Source: Craspedostauros australis
Taxonomy: Eukaryota > Bacillariophyta > Bacillariophyceae > Mastogloiales > Achnanthaceae
DNA length: 64,000 bases
Assembly: GCA_026770025.1 (NCBI GenBank)
Contig: JAMXDE010000006.1
Span: 124,001 to 188,000, forward strand
Reading direction: 5' to 3'
In this document: in pieces, positions 8,598 to 18,563 of the stretch
Position numbering within the stretch: the stretch's first letter is position 1
Layout of the letters: every line of letters begins with the position of its first letter
The notes under the pieces: generated by a model
What the model saw: the letters and a program-made list of their open reading frames with translations, nothing else
Databases searched by the model: none
What the model was told of the DNA's origin: nothing
Made by a program: the position numbers and the translations under genes

Positions 8598-11500
8598 CTA
8601 TATTGGTGAATTGACCTTGTTGAATCCGCTGCACCGCTCTCGTTCAGTGAGATCCAAGATCTCGATTTCTCCGTCCGTGCCACCAGCGGCAAGCAAGGTG
8701 TCGGAGCCTGGTGCGGATGGGATCCACCGCACGGCTCGCATGGAATTGACTCCACGGTTCCTGCGGATTTCGGTGAAGCAGGTCAACGCCTGGCGTTGCC
8801 AGGTGTAGTCCATCTCATTGACGGCCCAACCGGACTGTAAGTATGACGTATCCATGACGGTCACCGTTCCGTTGCCGACGGCAGCCGCCAGCAACCCTTC
8901 GCTGTTCCAGTCCAGATCGTGCACGATGCCTTCTCGTGGGACGATCAGGATGATCTCCCATGTCCGCTCCGTGCTTCGGATCTCCATGATGGTGATGTCC
9001 TGTTCCTCACCACCGAATGCGCAGTATTGAAGTCCACGCTTCACGGGTGGTCCCCACGCAAGGGCCAAACCGGACTGCTCCGTCTCCACCGTGAACACGG
9101 GCCTCCATTCGGAGACTTTGGTGGCTGTGGTGTCGTACACTGTAAACGGCTGCTCCTGACCGACCGTGGCAAGCCATGAACCGTCGTCGGACCAGGCGCA
9201 CGCCAATGTCTTGCCACCGCTATCGTTCGCCCATTCCTTGACGCTTTCAAAGCCCGCGTTGACGTCCAGAATCGTTTTCTTGTCACCGCACACCGCCATG
9301 TACCTGCTCTGCGGATGCACAGCCACCGAATGGACATGGCCAAGACTTCTCACCACTTTCGTGACAGAGAACCCGGATGTGTTCGGCGGCGCAGATTTCG
9401 GAATGTCCTTCGATTTTGTCTTGGTGATGATGACGAGTTTGGTGCCGCTGACGATGGAGACGAAGGATCCATTCTTGCTCCACACTATCGACAGCGACCC
9501 GTCGCAATCCAGCACCGCTTCATAGCATGAGATGAAGGTGGATCCTGATAGTCTGAAGATGGTGATCACTCCGGCTTCGTTGCCCACGGCGGCCATTCTG
9601 CCGTCGGGTGAGAATTCGACAGCCAGGATGGGGTTCATGGATCTCAAAAAGTGTCCGGTGACGTAACGCGCGTTCGTTGTTTCCACAGCAAGGACGCTGT
9701 TGTCTTGTCCCGTGAGCACCAGATACTGATCCTGCGGGTGCCACTGCGCAGACAGCGGAACCAGTCCCTTGAGTCCTACATTGAGAATGGTGTCCCAGCC
9801 AACCTCCACGCCCAGGATTGACACTTCGGACGACACACCACCCACCGCGACGTGCGTTCCGCTTGCCGAGGAGGCGATGAACTGCACCCAGCAATCCCGT
9901 TTGATCCTGTGGATGGCCTCCCATCGCTCTGTGTTGATGATCGTGATGGCGAAGTCTTCGCCGCCGCTGTAGAGCCATTTCCCGTTCGCCGACCAGTCGA
10001 GACTGAGGATGGAATCTTCCAGCTTGAAATTCGCCACGTTGTTCAGCTTCACGGAGTCATCGGACTTGGCTGCGTAGCTATGGATGCTAAGGATGCCCTC
10101 GCTATCCGCCACCGCAAGCGCTCGGCCCGCCGGGCTGAACTTTGCTACATTGACCCACGCAGGCCCTCGATCGATCGTGTGAAGTTCCTTGGCATCGATT
10201 TCCTTCATCCGTTGTTTGATGGGCCCGCCAGGGGACAAGTCGTCACGAGCCCAGACCTTGACGATCGTTGCCTTTCCATTGCGACTGCCGATGAGCAATG
10301 TGTTGGAGTCCATCAGCCAGTCCAAAGAATCCACAAAGCCCGTATCCTTGATGGTGTGCAGAAGGGGGTAGGGCTCTGTGGGTGCGAGGATGGACACGGC
10401 GTCACCGGTGCCTCCGATGGCAATGAATTGATGTCCCCAGGCGATGGATCGCACGGTGTGCGTGGTGTCCTTCTTCCCGGGGCCATTGGCTCTCTTGTCG
10501 TGATGCACTCTCCAAACCGCCGAAGTTGTCGCGTCAACCACGGAGAGATGATGATTCTCCGTCGCCATGGCCAGGTACTTGCCATCCGGTGACCATGCCG
10601 TGCACCACGTCCAGTTACCGCGCTGGATTTCGTGGACGATGACCGTTTTGGAATCGCCAAGATGGTAGACGCTGCCAGCCGGCAGCTCGTTTTGGATGAC
10701 AAGCTGGTTGTTAAACCAGTCCGGCATGCGTGGGTCTGCCTGCATCTTGTTGACGGCCTCCGCGAAGCCAGTGTCTTCGCTCTTTACCCGAACAATGGAT
10801 GTCGCCATCGCCGGCGGTCTGTCGGATACAGGGCCGCAAGACAGCGGGTTGATGATATCCAAGTCATTGACCTTGGACGGGGTCTGACCGCTTCCCCAAA
10901 TATAGTTCAAGAAGCTGAACGCACCGTGTTGCTGCTGCTGTTGTTGCAGTTGCTGCTGCTGGTATCTGTTGGTAGCCTCCCGCTGTGCGGTCCGTGCCAC
11001 AACCTCCTGCACGACAACTTTTTTGACAGGAACACTCATGCTTCCGTCGGTAGATGTGGCAAGCAGTTCGTCGTGCTGAGGCTTGTCGTGCGGATGAGGT
11101 GATGGCATACCATCTATTCGCTTCAAAATCTTCTCCCGAGATAGCTTGTGGCCTTTGTCGAGCTTGTCAGCGATCTTGCCAATGGCCATTTCGTAATCGT
11201 CGAACGATCCCACATCGCTGCTGGTTGGGCTGAGAGAGTTTTGGGTTCCTTTCTCTGCCTGGTCATGGGCGGGAACCGGGCTCTTCGTCAGAGGGTGACC
11301 ATCGCTTCCCATTCTCATGATTTTGGATGGCGATGGAGTGAGCGGAAGCCCAACCGCAGCAGCGGCCGTGCTTGGGGCGTTGAGCACGCCGGAAGCCATT
11401 CGGAGCACGTCTTTGGTGGATCGGAATTGATATTCATTGGGCACATCACGAACTGCTTCAGCCGCGGCCTCCTTGCTGCGTTGTTCTGCCAATGTTAAGA

Positions 11501-12722
11501 AGTCATCGAGAGCATCACCCGGATGTTGCACAATGACGTCGCCAACGGTGACGCCGTTGCCATTGTTAAAATTCGCTGTCACCTCAACAGGCGCATCTGA
11601 CGATGCATCATCACCGTTGCATTGCTCGCTATCGTGATCAGTGGAAGTCGATCCGTCGGAACTCTCCGAAGCCTTCTCCACATCCGCCAAGGACGCGTTC
11701 GTGCGTCGCTCGTGCACCACGGCGCGAGCTTCTTTGAGGATTTGGGCTGCGCGAATGTTCAGCTCGTTGTCCCCATTCCTAGCACTAGTGCCAGTGATGG
11801 AAGTGGGAGTTCCAGGTCGAAGCACCGATACTGGCTTTGCCACAGCGGACGGTGGTGTTGCAGTGGTCGTTGATTGCATGCTCGATGCTCTGCTGATGCT
11901 GGAACGCGGCATGCTGTGAGGAGTTGTCACGGAGTGCACAAGGCGGAGGTTGACTCCACGGGAGGAAGCGCGCTGAGCTTCGGCAAGGATGGCACTTGTC
12001 TTGGCATCCAGCAACTTGGAAGACACAACTTCATTCTTTGTGATGCGATTGGCAGCGGTCATCGGCATGGCTGTTGAACTATCTAGTGTTTCGCACCGAT
12101 CCAACTTCTTCTCTTCTCCCATGCTCGATCCCGATGCCAATGCGGTTGCTCCCACACGTTCTTTTCCGTAATCTGATGACGAAAATGATGTGTACTGAAA
12201 CGACAGCTGCCTCGACTCGATCTGCTCCTCCTGCAGTTGCAGTCTGCGCATACGCGCCGAGTTCAACGCCTTTTTGGCGATATCGGAGGCGAAGGCGAGG
12301 CTCTGATCGTTGGGCCTCCCATCTGCGGATCTCGTGTTGAAGATGATGGCAGGGCTTTGTTTTTGGTTCTGGGTGCTACCAAGCACATTGACATCGATGC
12401 CACTGCCATCATCATCGATCGATGAAGAGGTGGAGATACTGAGAGTGGGCTTCGTTGATCGAAGCATCCTCCGCGGCGATTCCCTCTGCATCTTGGACAA
12501 TCGCTGACCCTTCATTGGCGACGTTGCCAAAGTGGTAGCAGCGGTGGCATCGACCGCCTCGCCGTCCATTCGGGGCAGTGCCAACTCCAACGCTTCCAAC
12601 GATATCGTCTTCGTCACTTCCACGCCGCCGGTCATGGCATTCGTGTCATCTACGATCTGCTTGTGTTGATGCCAGCGTTGTTGCTGCTGCCGTTGCTCTG
12701 CTGTGTCAAGGGAAGGCTTCAT
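8598..12722 (-). CDS. WD40-repeat protein with long disordered N terminus
   Basis: A single open frame of 1374 codons from the ATG at 12722; the longest frame opens three codons earlier on TTG. Residues 1 to about 650 are low-complexity, Ser/Thr/Ala-rich, with a Gln run near residue 590. From about 690 to the end are many WD40-type blades (TAWSPDGKYLAMAT, LDWSANGKWLYSGG, VEFSPDGRMAAVG, CAWSDDGSWLATVG, VRWIPSAPGSDTLLAAGG), enough for about two propellers. Such proteins act as scaffolds. I cannot assign it to a named complex, and no other catalytic or targeting motif is visible. The LINE ends 32 bp beyond its stop codon, so its native 3' UTR has probably been displaced. Confidence 0.85.
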   Translation of the reverse strand: MKPSLDTAEQRQQQQRWHQHKQIVDDTNAMTGGVEVTKTISLEALELALPRMDGEAVDATAATTLATSPMKGQRLSKMQRESPRRMLRSTKPTLSISTSSSIDDDGSGIDVNVLGSTQNQKQSPAIIFNTRSADGRPNDQSLAFASDIAKKALNSARMRRLQLQEEQIESRQLSFQYTSFSSSDYGKERVGATALASGSSMGEEKKLDRCETLDSSTAMPMTAANRITKNEVVSSKLLDAKTSAILAEAQRASSRGVNLRLVHSVTTPHSMPRSSISRASSMQSTTTATPPSAVAKPVSVLRPGTPTSITGTSARNGDNELNIRAAQILKEARAVVHERRTNASLADVEKASESSDGSTSTDHDSEQCNGDDASSDAPVEVTANFNNGNGVTVGDVIVQHPGDALDDFLTLAEQRSKEAAAEAVRDVPNEYQFRSTKDVLRMASGVLNAPSTAAAAVGLPLTPSPSKIMRMGSDGHPLTKSPVPAHDQAEKGTQNSLSPTSSDVGSFDDYEMAIGKIADKLDKGHKLSREKILKRIDGMPSPHPHDKPQHDELLATSTDGSMSVPVKKVVVQEVVARTAQREATNRYQQQQLQQQQQQHGAFSFLNYIWGSGQTPSKVNDLDIINPLSCGPVSDRPPAMATSIVRVKSEDTGFAEAVNKMQADPRMPDWFNNQLVIQNELPAGSVYHLGDSKTVIVHEIQRGNWTWCTAWSPDGKYLAMATENHHLSVVDATTSAVWRVHHDKRANGPGKKDTTHTVRSIAWGHQFIAIGGTGDAVSILAPTEPYPLLHTIKDTGFVDSLDWLMDSNTLLIGSRNGKATIVKVWARDDLSPGGPIKQRMKEIDAKELHTIDRGPAWVNVAKFSPAGRALAVADSEGILSIHSYAAKSDDSVKLNNVANFKLEDSILSLDWSANGKWLYSGGEDFAITIINTERWEAIHRIKRDCWVQFIASSASGTHVAVGGVSSEVSILGVEVGWDTILNVGLKGLVPLSAQWHPQDQYLVLTGQDNSVLAVETTNARYVTGHFLRSMNPILAVEFSPDGRMAAVGNEAGVITIFRLSGSTFISCYEAVLDCDGSLSIVWSKNGSFVSIVSGTKLVIITKTKSKDIPKSAPPNTSGFSVTKVVRSLGHVHSVAVHPQSRYMAVCGDKKTILDVNAGFESVKEWANDSGGKTLACAWSDDGSWLATVGQEQPFTVYDTTATKVSEWRPVFTVETEQSGLALAWGPPVKRGLQYCAFGGEEQDITIMEIRSTERTWEIILIVPREGIVHDLDWNSEGLLAAAVGNGTVTVMDTSYLQSGWAVNEMDYTWQRQALTCFTEIRRNRGVNSMRAVRWIPSAPGSDTLLAAGGTDGEIEILDLTERERCSGFNKVNSPI

Positions 12723-13773
12723 CGTTGCCAATCACGCACTTGTCTGAATCTCTTTCTCTCTTTCTCTCTCCTTGTACGAGTACTATAGTACGCAACTTCG
12801 GATGTTCTTTCGGATGCGGTTGAAGCCGTAACGACCACGAGCGATTGTCGGTGCGTGTGCGGTGTGGCTGTTTCGAGTGCAAATGGAGAAGGTGCAATGC
12901 TCGGCACTGCGCACGTACCATACACACACAGACTTGAAGGTACTCCAGATGAATTGCTCTCACTGTCGTTGCTATTGAGGTTGCTATTGAGGTTGCTGCC
13001 ACAGGCCACTTTCCGTCTCTCTTGTGGCTCGGGTATCGTGCTGGTATCAGAGGATACGACTATTGAGCACCTCGTGGCTGTATGCATTCGCAGGTATGGC
13101 AGGGCAGGTGATACAGGACGCCACAGCGTGCATTTGTTGTGGTGTTCTGCTCCAAGTGAAGCCAGTCTCATTTTTGGTGCCTCCCTTGTTCGCCCCGTGC
13201 ATTGGTCACATCATTGGAAAGTGAGAGGAGGCCATGTTAACGGTTTATAACGCATGAATCCATCGGCGAAACGCACTTTGTGCCTCTATTTTGTCCGCAG
13301 CGACGTTTCCTCGGCAGTTTGAATTCCGAGTGTGACAGGCTGCAAGTACGTAAAATCGCAGAGCTTCTTGATGTGAGACAAGCCGCGACACGACGGACAT
13401 GTGACATGCCGTTCGACTCCTGGGTGACCTCCGGATGCTCATAGCCTGTCCTCCCTCATCGCGGAGACAGACAAGTCTCCCTGCTACGCGAGCGGCAAGA
13501 GGAACAAGATCTTTAGAATGGGGAATCGTATCGCACTCGTGCCTTGCAATCCATCTGTATTAGTCATACTCTACCATGCTTTAGCTCGTATTCGACTCAA
13601 ATGTTGTTGTGATCTATTCTATTCTATAATATTCTATAATATTGCATGATCTTCTATCCTTTTCTGCTCTGTTGTGTTCAATATTATAATGCAATATAAT
13701 ATTATGTAACATGATACAACTCAATGCCCCAATACTGTCGAGCTCGCAATGCAAAGGGATGCTCGAAGGAGAT
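12723..13773. other. Intergenic: WD40 5' leader and SNM1 3' flank
   Basis: No convincing gene. Close to the WD40 start is a pyrimidine-rich stretch (about 12748-12770, + strand) and a perfect 12-bp palindrome GTACTATAGTAC at 12780-12791. The part at about 13600-13720 is strongly AT-rich, with repeated ATATTCTATA-like motifs, and probably contains the 3' end of the SNM1 transcript. Confidence 0.5.
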
Positions 13774-15943
13774 TCAATGCGTCTTGCGTCCAAAGTAACC
13801 AGTGATCAGACTCTTGGTCGTCGATCTGTTGCCTTTCGCCTTTGTTGCCCTGCTTGACTTTGCAGTTGCCTCGTTGGCGGAACGGTCTGGCCGTTGATTG
13901 CGCGTTGAATGGTTGTCAGTGATGGTATGCCACGCACACGACTCCGTTCCTTCATTTTGCGCAAGCAAACGGCCGAGCGATCTCTCGACTGATCCATTCT
14001 CCTGCATCACGATTCGTTCGACTGCGAAAGGTGGAAAGCCCATGCCAACGAGCGCCTTGATCTCATTCTCATACCTCGCGCTGCGCTTCTTCTTCGCGGG
14101 TTCAAGCTGTTGCGCTGCGGTAACCAGATCGACGACGTCATTTGCGGCGGAGCCAATGGCGTTCAGACTGCTGCGTGCCGAATGTTTTGGAGCTGTGTCG
14201 CCATCGAATGAGCCGCGAGAAGGTGCGGCGCGCTTGGTCAGTTCGCGATCTTCGTTGCTATGAATGCTCTCGCTTCTGGCCATGGTGACTGCAACTACAT
14301 CTGATTCTCTTTTCGATGCAAGACTGCTCGACGTCTTGAACATGGACCGGATGAAGGACTGCTTGGCGCGGGTGGAATCCACGTACTTCTTGAAATGCTC
14401 CAAGATCTTGCGATAGTCGTTGTCATCGCTGAAGACGGTGGGTACCACACGTTGCGGCGAGCAATACTGGACAAAATCCACAAGCTCCGGGAAAGCGGAA
14501 TGCTCCGAGTAGCTGATCAATCGCACCTCGATATCGATATCGATACCTGTATCTGTATCTGTATCTGTTTCTGCATCTGCTTCCTCATCCTCTCCATCGG
14601 CGCACTGCGAGAGCATATCATGCGTCACTCGTTTCTTGCAGATGGCATTTTTCCTATTGTAGTTGGAAGCATTCGCCCAGCCGGTGGGGAGGAATGCGAC
14701 GACTCGGTCATATCGCGTGTCCAGCTTGCGTGCATAGTCTGCACACTTGATGAAGTTGGGACGGAAGAATGGCCAGATTTCGCCTGCCAGCCCCATGGGG
14801 ATGGTATGGATGTCGCTTTGCGATGCATCGAGTGTGCACCGGGAGAGTATCTGCGATAACTCATCACGGGAATGATCTTGCACGCACTCCAGCATGTTCC
14901 ATTTCTTTTGCGTGACGTATATCTTTTGGTTCGTTTGCTTGGATGCCTCCCACAGCACCTTCTCTTTGCCGATCGAGTAGCACGATAGCATGATCAACGT
15001 CTTCGGTGGTGTCGCGTCAGCATTTGGCGATGGTTTCGTTTCTGCAAGAAGACGTGCGCACTCCGATGCGATCGATTCGATTGCTTCGGGCTGAGCACAG
15101 AAGTCGTGCTTGGGATGACCATACGTCGAATCCAAGTACAACGTGCCCAACCTGCGTTCCTGGATGGCTGCTCTGAGCAGCGGGTATGACTTCATCTTGG
15201 GATGATACCGCATATCACCGCAGTGCAAATGCGTGATGGAATTATCTGAAGAGTCGATGAGTACGATGGCTGCTCCTGGACAGTGGTTTGCGTCGTAGAA
15301 AGTGATATGGACGTCTCCCGCGGCCACATTTGTCTTTGCCGTGTTAGATGCGTCAGCCGAGTCGACCTTTCCACATTGTGAGATGGTGAACGTTTCCCCG
15401 TATTCGTGCGGCACAATGAAGTTGGATGGAACCTCATGGATCGTTTTGAGCAGCGCGGCTGTCAGCGTTGTGCAGTGAATCATGGCCGGCCCTTGGTACC
15501 TGTTGGCACGAGGCAAGCTTCCGTAGTGATCGCCATGGTAGTGAGCTTTACCATTGGAATAGCAAGGTTGTTGGGTCGAATTGATGATCCGCAAGCGAGA
15601 GTCAGATGCATGGTGAAAGTTGGAGCGGCGACGTCGCCGGGGTGATGTCAACAACGGAAGATCACAACCGGCAAATGGATTCGAGAGAATCTGTTGGTGC
15701 AACGTCCATGGCAACATCATTATCTTTATCAGTACCATCTGCACATCCACGCATCTCTCACATTATATATTATGTTATGGAATAGTATATAATATTCTAC
15801 TATATACTCGACAGAGTCATGGACTCACTCAGTATGAAGGTGTTGCCGCTGATCCTGGTTCTTTGCAGATACGTCCCCTTGAAGGCATCGATGAACAGCC
15901 CAGGACATCCCTCCACCTGGTGGCAGATGCTGGATGCGTTCAT
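13774..15943 (-). CDS. SNM1/DCLRE1-family DNA cross-link repair nuclease, 2 exons
   Basis: Metallo-beta-lactamase/beta-CASP nuclease that would trim DNA ends at interstrand cross-links. The single long frame lacks a proper metal motif, but an upstream exon fixes this. Exon 1 is 15943-15829 (ATG at 15943, contains LFIDAFKG and GNTFIL), intron 15828-15546, exon 2 15545-13774. The join reads ILTHYHGDHYGSLP, the canonical HxHxDH motif, and gives 628 residues. Further motifs are ANHCPGAA, HCGDMRYHP and LYLDSTY. Near the C terminus is a UBA-like domain (ALVGMGFPPFAVERIV...NGSVERSL), and the last residues (KSLITGYFGRKTH) resemble a PCNA-interacting PIP box with Lys in place of Gln. The frame stays open upstream of 15943, so the start is uncertain. 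Confidence 0.85.
15546..15828 (-). other. Intron of the SNM1-like gene
   Basis: 283 bp, phase 1. The donor on the minus strand is GTGAGT, a full consensus, and the acceptor is AAAG. The interior (about 15756-15805) is AT-rich. Removing it restores THYHGDHYG, which strongly supports the call. Confidence 0.85.
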
Positions 15944-16561
15944 CACCCCCCGAGAATCCACAACGTGAGCAGATGACCTGCTCCGCACGTCACTCCTTTG
16001 AACATTCGGTTCAATGTTGATGCCGATGTCGATGTCGATGGCGATGGCGACGTTGGTTATAATGTCGGTCTTGATACCCGCACCTCAACAAGCACCCGCA
16101 TGGAGGTTCTTCTGGAGGGTCGGTCAGCTGGGACTTGCCTCATGTTGTGAGTGTGGGATGGTTGGGAGTTGTGCGACAGGGAACTAACCATCGTATTTAG
16201 AGTGTCCTTCAAAAAAGTGCGTCCTTCCATGGTTGTGCAAACAGTCCACGAACAAGATCCATGTTAGTGATGCCTGACACATCACGATGAGAAAAGATCG
16301 GCGATGGCGATGACGACGCCAGAGACTGATATCCCCACCATTTGAACATCACGGAGAGAATGCAATGAATACGATGCTTTAGCGTCATGGGTACCATAAT
16401 ATATTTATATATATATCTATTCAGTGTGAAAGGCCAATTCATGCAGAGTGCTCTCTTCGCAACAAGGACTCTACCAAACAAGCATATCCCAACGCACACA
16501 CAAGCAACTGCTCTACTCGCACGAGCTACTCCGGTCGCGCAACCTTTCCACACGGAAACAG
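15944..16561. other. Divergent intergenic region
   Basis: Lies between the SNM1 start (minus) and the unrecognised gene at 16562 (plus), so it may act as a shared promoter. It contains a GATGTC/GATGGC simple repeat at about 16018-16050 and a TATA-like tract. No gene is seen. Confidence 0.45.
16402..16416 (+). promoter_or_regulatory. TATA-like element
   Basis: The tract TATTTATATATATAT lies 146 bp upstream of the chosen ATG at 16562. It is the clearest TATA-like sequence near a gene start here, but there is no evidence of use and it may be simple AT-rich sequence. Confidence 0.3.
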
Positions 16562-18133
16562 ATGACTCCGTCACCACCACCAGCCTCCGCACCACTCGAC
16601 ACTCATGCGGCGAGCATCGGAGACATGTCGGGTGAACTGTGCTGCCGCTGCGTGCTGTGCATGGTGCCGAACGACATCTTCGCTGCGATCCTTGCCACGT
16701 ACTGCCCCGTCCAGGTGCTCCCCAGGATCTGGGCGGCATTTGGGAGCAGCCGCAAACACCGCGACGCGGCCTGCGAAGTGCTGCTGAAAACTGCTGCCAA
16801 TTCTCAGCGCGGCGCAGATTCAGTCAGACCGGCGCATCTCGTGCCCGAGCATGCTCCGTTTTACAAGGCTGTCTGCCACATGCTGCGCGTGCCGGTGGGG
16901 ATGGATGGCGATACTGGCACGTCGGATCCATCCCATCTGAGCCCGCATTCATCCGGAAGCCTTGCTGCAGCTGCAACGAATGCATTCACGGACAGCGTTG
17001 CAGACGAACAATCACGGTTGCGGCATCAAACCAGGATGATATCAGCAATGACCAAACATGTTCTGTACATGAGGTATATCCGCAGAACCCGGCTCCATAC
17101 CTCCCACAACCACCAAGCGCTGGTCCCGGTCCGAGCGCATGAGAACGGAAATGGAAGTCCGCCTACTTCACCTCGACAAAGCCGTGCTCTCGGCAGCGCT
17201 GTCGAGTCTGCGGTTGGATGCGGATCGCTGTGGCTGGATTCATCGATCATCGGAGCGGATCAGCCAACCGCACAGCGCGCGCAACGGCCTACGCCCGAAC
17301 ACCATCAAGGCAATTGTATCCGCGTGATCGTGTCAGTCGCAGTGTCAGAACAATGGACTTCGCACAAAGATGGGCACAGGGCCATCAGGTGTGCGTTGGA
17401 AAGAACGATGGAACTGTGGAATGCAGCCTTCCAGCATCTGTCGCCACAATTTGCCCCATCGTCGTCCTTCCATCCATCATCGTCATCATCACCATTTCTG
17501 TCAGCACCGCGCTCGACAACAGTACGATGGTCGATGAAGCCCAGCACCATTGTACCAATGCCTCCATACGGTCGACTGAGAGGCTGCAATCCCAACGACA
17601 GGGCGACCCTGCGCAGTCTTGCGGCCACGATGGAAGCGAGCAATCAGATCCTTACAATCTCGCAGGCTCCGACCCAATCGCACTTGCACGCCCATATTTC
17701 CACGCAGCCAAGCCGAAGTGTATGCGCCGCGCTGGATTTGGACATGGGATCAATGTCGCTGTCCAAACAACGAAGGCGGCAGCAACAGATGGGCCAACAT
17801 GAAACGAAAGCATCCAGGAAGCATGCCACTGCTCGCGTACCCCAATTCCCCATGCAAGCTATGCACATCCTTACACCGGATCAGGCGAGACGACGATGGG
17901 ATGATGCATTCGCATCTCCTCGGGTGGCATCGGATGGTTCCACATATCGAATTCAAAACTCGTGGCTGATCAGCGATCCTGCCTTCTCCTGTGACGATGG
18001 TTTGATCATTTGTTGGGCGTACAAAGAATCCGCACTGTCAACAGCAACGTCCACAACCACGACATCCCAGACCGGCGGACCCGCCATCGACGCATTGCTA
18101 CGTTCGATGCTGAGGCATCGTGATGAATCGTAA
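16562..18133 (+). CDS. Hypothetical protein, unrecognised
   Basis: Open frame of 523 codons from the first in-frame ATG at 16562; the frame extends upstream to a GTG at 16448. Near the N terminus, VPNDIFAAILATYCPVQVL followed by IWAAFGSSRKHRDAACEVLL weakly resembles an F-box, which would suggest a ubiquitin-ligase adaptor; this is tentative. The middle is Ser/His/Pro-rich and low in recognisable structure. A better-ordered C-terminal stretch (RRRWDDAFASP, WLISDPAFSCDDGLIICWAY) may be a small domain. Other frames across 17200-17800 are also open, so codon-use or transcript data are needed to be certain that this frame is the coding one. It is convergent with the gene at 18564. Confidence 0.55.
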   Translation: MTPSPPPASAPLDTHAASIGDMSGELCCRCVLCMVPNDIFAAILATYCPVQVLPRIWAAFGSSRKHRDAACEVLLKTAANSQRGADSVRPAHLVPEHAPFYKAVCHMLRVPVGMDGDTGTSDPSHLSPHSSGSLAAAATNAFTDSVADEQSRLRHQTRMISAMTKHVLYMRYIRRTRLHTSHNHQALVPVRAHENGNGSPPTSPRQSRALGSAVESAVGCGSLWLDSSIIGADQPTAQRAQRPTPEHHQGNCIRVIVSVAVSEQWTSHKDGHRAIRCALERTMELWNAAFQHLSPQFAPSSSFHPSSSSSPFLSAPRSTTVRWSMKPSTIVPMPPYGRLRGCNPNDRATLRSLAATMEASNQILTISQAPTQSHLHAHISTQPSRSVCAALDLDMGSMSLSKQRRRQQQMGQHETKASRKHATARVPQFPMQAMHILTPDQARRRWDDAFASPRVASDGSTYRIQNSWLISDPAFSCDDGLIICWAYKESALSTATSTTTTSQTGGPAIDALLRSMLRHRDES

Positions 18134-18563
18134 CCGGAGAATGTTGCTGCGAGTAAGACGACCGGTGACACCAACGTTTCGTTCTCCGCACACAACGGCG
18201 CGCGCCCTTTTTGCGGCTAACAGAGTTGCAGTCGCGTTGCTGCTGTAGTTGCTTTCGTCGAACTGTCGAACGAGTACGCATGGAGTATTCGCATTGTGTA
18301 CCATACTAATCCTTCAGCACCAGTCCCTGCCGGCGATCCAAGGATCGAGGTTTGGCATTGACGCTTGTTGTGGTGAGTATGGGAGCTGACACAAAACGTA
18401 GACACACGACTCCTCAGAGAAGCAATATAATACAACGGAGTACTCGTACATCTAGTATAATTTGACATCAAATGCGTGCTTACATATGTATTAGTGCCAT
18501 GTTCTCTCCAAAGAAAGAGAGAGTAGTCGTAGTAGCAGCATGAACTGGGACACTGAAGGTCGT
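18134..18563. other. Convergent intergenic region
   Basis: Joins the 3' ends of the genes at 16562-18133 and 18564-21395. Apart from a short purine run near 18515 nothing distinctive is seen. Confidence 0.5.
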
